From Lineus longissimus (lineage: Eukaryota > Nemertea > Pilidiophora > Heteronemertea > Lineidae), in contig NC_088317.1 of assembly GCF_910592395.1 (NCBI RefSeq), forward strand, positions 8,930,001 to 8,994,000: 64,000 nucleotides of DNA. Direction: 5' to 3'. The notes under the pieces were generated by a model that was given only the letters and a program-made list of their open reading frames with translations, did not search any database and had not been told where the DNA came from. Each line of letters begins with the position of its first letter. Position 1 is the stretch's first letter. Positions 38,506 through 47,500 of this stretch are shown one piece after another. Both the position numbers and the translations under genes were made by a program.

Positions 38506-38593
38506 GATTTAAAATGTGGTGATAGTTGATTTAAAATGTGGTGATAGTTTATTTAAAATGTGGTGATAGTTGATTTAAAGTGTGATGATAGTT
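38506..38593. repeat. Four tandem 22-bp repeats
   Basis: Four 22-bp units built on TTAAAATGTGGTGATAGTT. The first two are identical, the third has one change and the fourth a few. They lie 30 bp upstream of the zinc-ribbon gene start and look like an operator or iteron array. Confidence 0.85.
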
Positions 38594-38622
38594 AATAAAA
38601 ATGATGTTGTCATAAATAAAAC

Positions 38623-39324
38623 ATGTTTCACGCCGTAAAAATAACTCCAGCTGTTAGATTTGACAATTTTGAAGAAATATATGACAAAGTGGTTGACGTA
38701 TTAGAAAATGATGCAAGACACTATCAACATGACATGTCACGTGTGCCATATAATTTGCGAGAGCATCTTAAAATAGCTGGAAAATATGTCAATTTATATT
38801 GTAATCATTGGATATGTCAAGGCTGTTATTCAACCGATTGTACTATATTAGAGAATGAAGTCGTTTGTAATGATTGTGGTGATGTAGACAATGCTTTTGA
38901 TCCATATAATGAGACTCCAATGTTGTGGATGAATTCTATTCAAAAAACATATATGTCTGGCTCACACTATGGCATGGAAAAAACTCATACCTATGTGATA
39001 TCTAAGTTTCAAAAGTTTAAAGAGCAGTATAAGGATGAACAATTGTTCAAGAGAGTGGACAATCATTTAATTGCCAAGGATGTGAAAAGGTTAGAAGACC
39101 TGTTTGAACAGAATAGGGATAAACTAAGCAGAAAGTCCTTCTTTTTTAACAAACATATTTTGAGAAAATTAAATGAACACTATCTTTTAGCACCAGCAAG
39201 TATAAGCGCAGCGATGAGAAAAGAGTTGAAAAAAGTAGACAAACAAGCAGCTGCATCAGCGAGTGTACTCACATCTTCTTTAGAAAAGGTGTATGACGAT
39301 TTTAAAACATTACATTGGCCATAG
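38623..39324 (+). CDS. Zinc-ribbon protein, putative late transcription factor-like
   Basis: 233 aa. A zinc ribbon (C-N-H-W-I-C-Q-G-C ... V-C-N-D-C-G-D-V, residues about 65-92) is followed by an all-helical region with H-T-Y-V-I-S-K-F-Q-K-F and I-L-R-K-L-N-E-H-Y. The order (ribbon, then H-x-x-x-x-x-x-F-Q and an I-L-R-K-L helix) recalls the VLTF3-like late transcription factors of large DNA viruses, but similarity is weak. It is one of the few plus-strand genes of P2 and has a repeat-rich upstream region. Confidence 0.5.
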   Translation: MFHAVKITPAVRFDNFEEIYDKVVDVLENDARHYQHDMSRVPYNLREHLKIAGKYVNLYCNHWICQGCYSTDCTILENEVVCNDCGDVDNAFDPYNETPMLWMNSIQKTYMSGSHYGMEKTHTYVISKFQKFKEQYKDEQLFKRVDNHLIAKDVKRLEDLFEQNRDKLSRKSFFFNKHILRKLNEHYLLAPASISAAMRKELKKVDKQAAASASVLTSSLEKVYDDFKTLHWP

Positions 39325-39357
39325 ATTTTATACAGTTAGACTCTATAAAATTTAGGC

Positions 39358-39777
39358 CTACTCGCATGTATCCTCTGCTTCGCTTTTTTCAATTGCAGTT
39401 TCAGCCGTATTGACTACAATTGTACCTGCCGCTAAAAGTGTTGGGTTCATATAGTGACCCAGTTGTTTTTTAATTTCATGGTTGACGATGACATTGTCAT
39501 TTAATTTTTCATGTAATTTTTTTTGGTCCAAATTTGGAAATACCATTTTTACTGCTTGTGTATAACCAAATAGTAAGTTAGACACTAAATCATCAGCAAT
39601 CTGAGTATTATATTTAATCTTATACTCATTATATAATTTTTCAATATTTTTTTGTGACGCTTTTTTAATCGTAGCCTCAGATGATTTTATTCCTAGTTTA
39701 TTGAGTAATCCTGATTGATAGTGTGAAAGTAATTCACTTCGCATGTCACACTCTTCTTCAACATCATTGTTATTCAT
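39358..39777 (-). CDS. Conserved Polinton protein
   Basis: 139 aa, start in AATAAATG. It corresponds to residues about 140-235 of P1 5299-6120 without the Gln/Asn-rich head: a K-N-I-E-K-L-Y-N-E-Y-K helix, D-D-L-V-S-N-L-L, K-L-H-E-K-L-N-D-N-V-I-V and a C-terminal hydrophobic N-P-T-L-L-A-A-G-T-I-V-V. Function is unknown. Confidence 0.7.
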   Translation of the reverse strand: MNNNDVEEECDMRSELLSHYQSGLLNKLGIKSSEATIKKASQKNIEKLYNEYKIKYNTQIADDLVSNLLFGYTQAVKMVFPNLDQKKLHEKLNDNVIVNHEIKKQLGHYMNPTLLAAGTIVVNTAETAIEKSEAEDTCE

Positions 39778-39796
39778 TTATTTATTACAAATTTTT

Positions 39797-40416
39797 TTAC
39801 TTAAGTGAGTAATCAAAAGGCATCGTTCTGCGCAGTATAAGCTTCTTTCCTGCATCAATCTGTGCCAGAACTGTGTCTTTTTCGCTTTGTGGAATACAGC
39901 GATTTTCTTTGAAAATCTGATCCATAGAGAGTTGATCATTCATGGTATGAATCACCATATGTTTACAATTTTCTCTAAAATCTTTTACAACTGCATTATA
40001 TTTTTGAGTCAAAAGCCAAACAGAAATGCCATAATGTCTTCCTGAGAAAGCTAGTTCAGTCAGTTTTGTACACTTATTCTTTGATTCCCACAAATTACCA
40101 CAATCATCAATGATAAATAATGTTTGATGATCTTGACTTTTTAAATTGTCAATCGCATCTTCTAAACAACTGTTTAAATCTGTAAGTACTAACTTAGATG
40201 GGTAAACAATGACACCTTTATCTTGTGTAATCCATGTTCTATCTTGGTAAGTTTTATTCATCTCAATGGTTGGACAAAAAGCACAATGTCATCGAATTTT
40301 TTACGAAATTCTTTTTCAAGTAAATCTAGTATAAAGTAGGTCTTGCCACAGTCTGTCATTCCGACAATTAACATATTGAAAGGTGGATCACAATAAAATT
40401 CATTGTTCATACTCAT
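39797..40416 (-). pseudogene. ATP: A32-type packaging ATPase, one frameshift
   Basis: Starts at ATG 40416 (AATAAATG). Walker A is GMTDCGKT near residue 20. The frame is lost in a T run (plus-strand A run) near 40278. The rest (39797-40261) carries Walker B (TLFIIDDCG), the L-A-F-S-G-R-H-Y segment and T-Q-K-Y-N. One missing base in the run accounts for the break, so either a young inactivating mutation or a base-calling error is possible. The gene is in the same order next to MCP as expected for a morphogenesis block. Confidence 0.85.
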
Positions 40417-40454
40417 TTATTTTTAAAATTTTGAAGAAGCAAAAGAATTTAAGA

Positions 40455-40474
40455 TGTCTTCAAATTTGAAGACA
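40455..40474. repeat. 20-bp perfect palindrome
   Basis: TGTCTTCAAATTTGAAGACA lies between the MCP stop and the ATPase start. The identical 20-mer recurs at 43234-43253. Confidence 0.9.
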
Positions 40475-40506
40475 AAAATTCATCCAAATGCAAAGTATTT
40501 TTGTGG

Positions 40507-41721
40507 TTAATGTACAATGCCCTTTACTCGTTTATTCTCAAGTCCTACTAATCCATCAGCTACAATATAGACAAGCATGTCATATTCTGTTTCAGTACTT
40601 CTGGTAAGTTCAAGTTGTAAACCATGTTTAATATTGCTCATGGCAGTCCCAGATCCATGCAAATAGTTGTCCTCTGTACTTCTCAGATCAATCCACAGAG
40701 CATATTTATGATTTTCGTAGAATTTTTCGACATCCATCATGCAGTCTTCAGTTTGCTTAAGATCTTCTGACATATAAAGTCGTTTGACTTCATCAAATTG
40801 ATTATAGGCTTTCATTCCTGACTTGTATATACAGTGAGAAATTCCTTCTGAAGTAATGGTCACATTAGTGATGTCTGGATTTTGAAAACTTGTATTTTCA
40901 GCATCATACTCAGCGTAATTTTTCTGGAAAAATATCAGAATACCCTTTGTAGAAGCGCGATTGACATCTACATTGATATTCATGCGTTTATTCTTTCCAA
41001 TTGAATCTGTTCTCAAAAGATGCACGTCTTCATATCTAAATCTAGTATCAGCATATATTGCTTCGATTTCCTCACTAAGTTCTGTGGAAAAGACTGTTTC
41101 ATACTCAAGTTGAATATCTTTCACAGCATATGTTTTTGACGTTGCAGTTCCTGTCACAACATATTTTGCGTCATTGAATTTGATGTTATATTCAATGGAT
41201 TCTAAAATAGCTGATGGGTAAAAAGGTAGATGATCATCAAACAGTTCTGACTCAATAGGAATACAATATCTGTCACCAAATGCTGTTTTAAGTGCATCTT
41301 TTCGTTGCTCCTTGTCAATACCTTGTTGAACACGATTTTTCCTTTGTTTTTCTGTCAACCAAAAGTCCTTGAATGTATTATAGATGTAAGATTTGTCCAC
41401 TTCACTCATTGTTTTTCCGCCCAATTTTGTAGTAATTCTTTCAACAATATTTCGACCTACATTGGACACAAATCCAGCTGCTGCAGCATTGGCTGCATTA
41501 CTTGCTTTTGATGAGGTAGACAACTTAAATGTAAGTTTCAAACTTTTAGGAACAATCACTTGTCCTTTTTCAAGCTGAGGAATTTTCACATAAAGTGTTT
41601 CTCCAGGATTCACAGAATTAGGATTGTGAGTAATGACTTCATAATTTCTTTTAGCTTTGAGCCCCTTGGCTATTTTGTTTGATCTATAAGGATCAAGGTA
41701 TTTACCAAACGATGTGTCCAT
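40507..41721 (-). CDS. MCP: Major capsid protein (double jelly-roll)
   Basis: 404 aa, intact, start in AATAAATG. It is collinear with the P1 capsid protein: G-L-K-A-K-R, I-T-H-N-P-N-S-V-N-P-G-E-T-L-Y-V-K-I-P, F-K-D-F-W-L-T-E, M-S-E-D-L-K near the C-terminal third, W-I-D-L-R-S-T-E-D-N and L-H-G-S-G. It forms the capsomers. Confidence 0.9.
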   Translation of the reverse strand: MDTSFGKYLDPYRSNKIAKGLKAKRNYEVITHNPNSVNPGETLYVKIPQLEKGQVIVPKSLKLTFKLSTSSKASNAANAAAAGFVSNVGRNIVERITTKLGGKTMSEVDKSYIYNTFKDFWLTEKQRKNRVQQGIDKEQRKDALKTAFGDRYCIPIESELFDDHLPFYPSAILESIEYNIKFNDAKYVVTGTATSKTYAVKDIQLEYETVFSTELSEEIEAIYADTRFRYEDVHLLRTDSIGKNKRMNINVDVNRASTKGILIFFQKNYAEYDAENTSFQNPDITNVTITSEGISHCIYKSGMKAYNQFDEVKRLYMSEDLKQTEDCMMDVEKFYENHKYALWIDLRSTEDNYLHGSGTAMSNIKHGLQLELTRSTETEYDMLVYIVADGLVGLENKRVKGIVH

Positions 41722-41783
41722 TTATTTATAGTAAAATTTTTTTAAAAAAAATGGCATATTGAATTTAATTTTAATTAAAATAA

Positions 41784-42143
41784 ATGAGTAATTTATATTC
41801 TAACTTTGATCAAATTCAAGACATTCAAGACAAGTTCAATGCAGACATCCTCAAGGTTAAAGATAGATTTAATTTGTGGGATTATGAGATTGACAAAGTA
41901 CTAGTTGAAATTAAAGAAGAGATCCTCAAGGTTAAAAACAGTTCGTGGGGTGCAGACGTTATAACAGCGAGTAAAGTCAACACTAAAGTGGATCAACTTG
42001 AGATATCAGTGAATGACTCCTTCATCAAATTAGAGACATGGTGGGCTATCGTTGGAACTTATTTAGACTATATGTTGACCCGTAGAAGATGGAAAAATGT
42101 ACCCAAGGAGATGAAAGAACTTCCTTCATTGCAAATTGAGTAA
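41784..42143 (+). CDS. 119-aa helical hypothetical protein
   Basis: Start in AATAAATG, divergent from MCP with about 60 bp between. It is predicted to be mostly helical, with two similar segments (A-D-I-L-K-V-K-D-R-F and E-E-I-L-K-V-K-N-S-S). A basic R-R-R-W-K patch lies near the C terminus. There is no counterpart in P1. Not recognised. Confidence 0.55.
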   Translation: MSNLYSNFDQIQDIQDKFNADILKVKDRFNLWDYEIDKVLVEIKEEILKVKNSSWGADVITASKVNTKVDQLEISVNDSFIKLETWWAIVGTYLDYMLTRRRWKNVPKEMKELPSLQIE

Positions 42144-42198
42144 GCTTACGAGCTTAGCGAGTAACATGTTTATAGAGTGAGTTTACATTATAAATATC

Positions 42199-43206
42199 TT
42201 ACTTCTTTCTCAACCGTGAGTCAATACTATTTTCAGGATCTAAGCCTTCTTTATGTTTAATTGTTGACTCAATTTTAGCTTCTTTATCTGCTTTCTCAAC
42301 CTCAGAAGAATCAGCTTCTTCATCAATTGTAGCTAGCACTTGCTGCAAAGCATCAAGTCTAACTCTTTCGTCATTATTTAAGATAGCATAAACACCTTCA
42401 ATATGTTTGATAGTGTAAGTTCTATTGCTCCAAATCTGTTTGTAACCCTTTGTAAATAGTGGTCTCTTCAATTTTTTTCTAACTAATTTTCCAATGTTAA
42501 ACTTGTGTACAACAGGCATAGATTTTTCTACATTTAATTCAACTAATTCAGTAGCATGAAGGTTAGCTTCATTTGGACTATAGTCTAAAATGCCAGAATG
42601 AGGTATTTCATTGTATGCACTAATGTAATCTTGCAAATGATCAACCCATTTGACTGTATTTTTCTCTGTGAAATCTTTGAAGACCATTTCTTTAATAGTT
42701 CTAGATAGTCTATCAATTAAGCCTAATGCATGATGATCACCAATATCCACTGTTCCATGTCTAATGTTTAACTCTTTGAATAAATCTTGTAGTGGTTTGT
42801 TTAAAAATTCATTGCCTGAATCTGTAATAATAAGTGTAATACTAGAAGTATCATTATAAATTTTTTCAAAGCCATTTTTCACTTCAAACTTAGTTTTATT
42901 TTTTAATGCTTCAGCATAAGCTTTTCTTGTAAATGTATCAATAGCAAGTAAAATCCATTTATACCCTTTATTTTGTCTTGAGTAATTACTCATGTCCAAC
43001 AAATCCATGAACCAAAGAGCATTTTCACGATAAGCTATAATGTGACCTTGGATTTTATTGGACTGCTTTTTGTGAAGCTGATAGCTTTTCTGAGATTTTA
43101 CAAATTGATCAATGTCATCAAATTTTAAACTAGGATCCTTCTTTTTCATGATTTTATAAAATTTTAAAGCAGAAGGATCTTTGTAACTTGCATATGCTTC
43201 TTGCAT
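42199..43206 (-). CDS. INT: Polinton integrase without chromodomain
   Basis: 335 aa, intact, start in AATAAATG. It has the catalytic-core landmarks FMDLLDM and ITDSGNEF. The third acidic position falls in A-L-G-L-I-D-R-L-S-R-T-I-K, where the P1 protein has V-V-E-R-F-N-R-T-L-K, so Asp replaces the usual Glu. A C-terminal SH3-like strand region (F-N-I-G-K-L-V-R-K-K, then Y-T-I-K-H-I-E-G-V-Y) and a charged tail follow. No chromodomain is present, unlike P0 and P1. It would catalyse insertion with the 6-bp duplication. Confidence 0.85.
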   Translation of the reverse strand: MQEAYASYKDPSALKFYKIMKKKDPSLKFDDIDQFVKSQKSYQLHKKQSNKIQGHIIAYRENALWFMDLLDMSNYSRQNKGYKWILLAIDTFTRKAYAEALKNKTKFEVKNGFEKIYNDTSSITLIITDSGNEFLNKPLQDLFKELNIRHGTVDIGDHHALGLIDRLSRTIKEMVFKDFTEKNTVKWVDHLQDYISAYNEIPHSGILDYSPNEANLHATELVELNVEKSMPVVHKFNIGKLVRKKLKRPLFTKGYKQIWSNRTYTIKHIEGVYAILNNDERVRLDALQQVLATIDEEADSSEVEKADKEAKIESTIKHKEGLDPENSIDSRLRKK

Positions 43207-43233
43207 TTATTTTAGAGAATAGTTATGAATTTT

Positions 43234-43253
43234 TGTCTTCAAATTTGAAGACA
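43234..43253. repeat. 20-bp perfect palindrome, second copy
   Basis: Identical to 40455-40474. It sits between the stop of the 414-aa gene and the integrase start. Confidence 0.9.
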
Positions 43254-43256
43254 TCT

Positions 43257-44501
43257 TTAGAGAATAGTTTGAACTAAAAATCCAACAACAATTAATCCCA
43301 TTGTAAAAGGTAGATGACTCGCTTCGCTCGTTTCACTAGTTTGTTCATTCATCAAATTTGATGAATTAGTTTGTGGTTGTTCGCTCATCAAATTTGATGA
43401 GCGAGTCACCTGTCGCTTTTTTCTGACATTGATATGTGAATTGATGCCAAACGTTGTATTTTCTGTAGCGGTTAACAGAGAGTTATTATACCCTTCAATG
43501 ATGCCAATATGTAATCGCATATGACTAGGAACAAGTTGTAATCCTAATCCAACGGCAAAATCTAATCGTGAACCTGCTTTTTCTAAAGCATAGGCATACG
43601 CTTGTTTTGAGTGAATGAGTATACTCGCTGACTGAAATGTTTTGATAGAATCGACTAACGTTTGACCTTGAATAGCATCTTCCACTAAAATTCTAAATTG
43701 TTTTTGCGTGTCCAATGAATCAAGAATATCCTGTCGAATCATGGTTTGTGAACCTAGAATACAATAAACATACGTTCGAATGGATTCATTGATTCTACTC
43801 ATGCCTGCTTTAGTCAATCCTTGACTGTCCAAGGTGATAAAATTTGTCCAATCGTCTGAGTAAATGAACGATAAAGTGTCAATGTAGAGTCTATGATGGT
43901 CTGCATAGACATATCCTTTTTTGTCTGCATTAAATGGAAACTTACTAGGATCATTCAAATAATAGTTACCATTGTCCATGACAATGTCTAATGCTTGTAT
44001 TTTCCCTTTGTGAAAATAGTTGAAGTCAACAGAGCCAAATTCAAGTTTTAAATTTTCAAAGGCTTGTTTATTGTAAGGATTTTTTGATGGATTAAAGTCA
44101 GGATTTCCTGGTAATGGAATTTTTAGCTGGTGTAATATCTTTCTGATGGTAAAATAGACATGGAATCTAAAAATACTTTGTACTAAAGGATCAGCATGAT
44201 TAATATGATTATGCCATGAAACACCTGAACCTGATGTCGCACAAAAGAGTGCAAATTTAAATTGGTTTTCCCAGTTATCCATGGTTGCATTTTTAATATA
44301 ATCTTGTACTTGAGAATACGTGGTAAATTGTCGTGGAGTCACTTTATCTGGGAAAATATCAATTATATTGAAATAAAAAAATTCATTTGGAGTGACATAA
44401 ATGTTTTGGTGAATGAAATGATCCTTGCTTAAAGAGTTATTACTGTAAGTGACAGGATAGCTTACATTAGGTTTAAATTGTAGATATGAAGGAAATGTCA
44501 T
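43257..44501 (-). CDS. Conserved Polinton membrane-anchored protein
   Basis: 414 aa, intact, start in AATAAATG. N-terminal beta-rich and helical domain with D-P-L-V-Q-S-I-F-R-F-H-V-Y near residue 125 and R-T-Y-V-Y-C-I-L-G-S-Q near 245. A Ser/Asn/Glu-rich tail and one C-terminal hydrophobic segment (TMGLIVVGFLVQTIL) follow. Two palindromes (43347-43366, 43381-43404) encode the repeated S-S-N-L-M motif in the tail. It is orthologous to the broken P1 gene at 988-2374. Function is unknown. Confidence 0.75.
   Translation of the reverse strand: MTFPSYLQFKPNVSYPVTYSNNSLSKDHFIHQNIYVTPNEFFYFNIIDIFPDKVTPRQFTTYSQVQDYIKNATMDNWENQFKFALFCATSGSGVSWHNHINHADPLVQSIFRFHVYFTIRKILHQLKIPLPGNPDFNPSKNPYNKQAFENLKLEFGSVDFNYFHKGKIQALDIVMDNGNYYLNDPSKFPFNADKKGYVYADHHRLYIDTLSFIYSDDWTNFITLDSQGLTKAGMSRINESIRTYVYCILGSQTMIRQDILDSLDTQKQFRILVEDAIQGQTLVDSIKTFQSASILIHSKQAYAYALEKAGSRLDFAVGLGLQLVPSHMRLHIGIIEGYNNSLLTATENTTFGINSHINVRKKRQVTRSSNLMSEQPQTNSSNLMNEQTSETSEASHLPFTMGLIVVGFLVQTIL
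43347..43404. repeat. Two perfect palindromes inside a coding region
   Basis: 43347-43366 is ATTCATCAAATTTGATGAAT. 43381-43404 is a 24-bp palindrome with arms TCGCTCATCAAA / TTTGATGAGCGA. Both share the CATCAAATTTGATG core and lie in frame in the low-complexity tail of the 414-aa gene. Confidence 0.85.
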
Positions 44502-44525
44502 TTATTTATAATTTATTTTTAATCA

Positions 44526-44583
44526 AGGTCTAGCATTTTGCTAGACCTGTTGCCATTAAGAGGGCTACCAAATTGGTAGCCCT
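44526..44583. repeat. Two perfect hairpins between PolB and the 414-aa gene
   Basis: At 44526-44548 arms AGGTCTAGCA / TGCTAGACCT surround TTT. At 44561-44583 arms AGGGCTACCA / TGGTAGCCCT surround AAT. They belong to the same family as the pair at 37702-37761, with paired substitutions. Confidence 0.85.
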
Positions 44584-44586
44584 GTT

Positions 44587-47500
44587 TTATTTTTTAAATC
44601 CAAGAGCTTTAGTGGAGATGCCATCGTCCAATATGGTACGTTTATCATCATTCGCGTTCAACGCTACTTTGGACACTTTTTCTGTGTAAAGTTGATGATT
44701 TCTTGACCTAAACACATTCATCTGTTTTTCAATTGGAATTTTATCAAGAAGTACAGACTTGTAATCTTCAAAGGAAATCTCATTTTTGACTACATTCTTC
44801 TTGACTCCTTTACATTTTTTGACTTGATTGTCTTTATCAGTTGTATAGGCATATAACTTAGAACGTAAAGCGATGAACTCAGTGATGACATGACCAGCTT
44901 CTTCGTCTTTGAATTTGCCAATGACTTTCTTGTTCGTTTCATCAAACAATGCATGGTCTTTTGGAAAATTTGAAAAGTCAAATAATTCAGCATCTTGTTT
45001 CATATCCTTATAAATATCAGGTGTTTCTATATGATAGACGAGTGAATCTGTATCAGTGTACAACAGTTGTGCTTTGTCACCCTTTTTCATCATATGATTA
45101 TAGTGGAAATCATACATATGAATTTTTGATAAGTCTAGAATCGCTTGTCCCATAAATATTGGTTTATTGAGACAAACTTCTGATTTTTGAGATTCTACCA
45201 TGACTAGATCTTCGCTGAAAATTTTATGATCTTTATAGTTGTTTGAATTGACTACTTTTCGAAGCTGAGGGGCATTTGTAGTCAATTTTATATTTTTTCT
45301 GTCTCTGACTGATTCCATTGTCTTTCCAAAGCATGAATTGTTCATCAATTTGAAGAAATCCTTTTCAAAGTCATTTTTCGCTTTGGCTCGTTGACTTGTG
45401 TTTAAGTCAATGTACTCTTTCAAAAAGTATGATTCTGTAAAAGAAATTCCTCTGTGAATTTTAGTCAATTTTAAACCTTGACTCAAGTAGAATTTCAAAG
45501 CCTTGTGATGTACAATATATTTTTTCTTATCGTGTAAATTAGGAATCAACTTATCATTCACATGTTCAGGTGCAAGTAGATAGGCATTGTGTAAATTGTG
45601 TAAATGCTTAGGATATTCAAAGTCCACTTCTAAAGTACATGGCATGCTTTGCCACTTAATAATTCTGATGGAGTCATCCATTTAAAATTAGAATGTGGTA
45701 ATTTTTCACTCATGGATAATCCATACAAATTATTCACATCAACATAGGTGATATAACTTGTAGGTTGACCTTTGTCAAAATCTTTCAAATAGGGATTATT
45801 TGCTTTTGCATATCTGTGACTTGCTTGACATATTCCTCCTCTAATGCCACATTCAAAGAAGTTGTACATGTCAACATCTGTTAAAAGTTCAATGTTAACA
45901 TCAGTCTTTTTCAACATGGCTTGCCAAGACAATCCTGAGGCCGAATAAGCCCAAATTGGATCTAAACTATAGATGTCCATGCAGGTCTGTCTGAAATTTT
46001 CTAAAATGTCTGCTAGTAAAAGAACATCAGTTCTCAAATAAATTTCGTGATAATCTCTAAAGGTGTGACAATTGAACCTATTCCACACATGTTGAGCGTG
46101 TAAGTATTCCTCTTGTGAAATTTTTGTATCATTAAAGTTTGAGTCAAATGCTTCAATCGGAGGTAATTCTTTTTCTTCAAATTTATTGTGTGAGTCAACC
46201 CATTCATACGGATAGATTCCTTTTCTAGTGACTAGATCAAATTGTTCGTCTTTGAAAAATTGTGCAAGGTTTTTCTTTTCAGAATTAGGCAAATTCTTAG
46301 CTAGATTTGCTAGAGATGACTGCATGAGTCTATAGGAGTCAAGAAATCTGATCGATAGAGTCTTATGCTCACCCACCTGTAATTCCTTGCTGAATGATAT
46401 ATAGTTTTCAGAATTTTTCGCGATGACATTCAATCTCCCTTTTAAATTTTTCACAAACAGATGTGCATCATAACCTGACAAATTGTGAAAGTAAACTGGT
46501 ATGAAATCAGGTGCTTGTAATTGAAGGTTACACTTATTACAAGCTGGTCCTCTGTATTTTCCATTAAAATGGTTGTGATCACGAACTTTATAATTTTTTT
46601 CTGTGAACATTTTGTCACAGACATAACATTTTTTAGCTGTCTTGTGCTTAACCTGTTGTTCTTGTGTTAAGGCTAACATAGCTTTAGGTTTGAAATGCTT
46701 GTCATGGATGTTATAGACAGCTTTTTCAATCTCTTCACAGAATCTTTCTCCGATATCTTCATTATAATCGTTGACACTCTGTTCCACTAAGATATTTTCA
46801 GCCTGGATTTGATCCTTGTCAAAACAAACATAGAAGCTGAATGAGTTAGGAATATGTTCTTGAATTTGAATAGTTTTTTCACCAAGATTTTGGTTGACTG
46901 TTTTCAAAGATGATTCAAAGTCAGCGACGAAAAAAACAGGATGTTTTTGTTCGAATTTTTTATGTTTAAATTACAGGATTTTTTCATGATCCTTAGGCAT
47001 GCTAACTCTGACACATTCAAACTGCTTACAGTTCTCAACATGTTGATTGTATCTTTTATTTAGAAGTTCGCTTGTCGATGCTGAAATAACTTTCATACAT
47101 CTGAAACATACTTTGACTGCTTCTTTATGTTTAGAATGAGATGTAGATACCAGCCTAGAAAAGTTCTTGATCCAAGCATAGTGATAATTTGCATTATCTT
47201 TGACATCTTCAACCTTTTCACCTTCTGGAACATCGTTCTCATCTTTGTAGTGCAGAAGATTAATATACTTGTCTTCTGCTAGAATTCTCTCAGATAGTCT
47301 AACTGGAGAAATTGGGTAAACTACTGTTTCATTTCCAAAGCATACTTTTTGTCTAGGGATAAATGTAAATACATTGACTGCTAAGTCAGGATTATTCTTC
47401 TCAAATTTCTCAATATCCTTGATTTTTACTGGGTATTCTAAATCTTTAAACATGTGGTCAAATTCAGATTTGTTATAATTTGAAACACGTTCTGTGTTCT

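Noticed and set aside
38506-38593. A CRISPR-like array
   Set aside because: The 22-bp units are directly abutting with no spacers.
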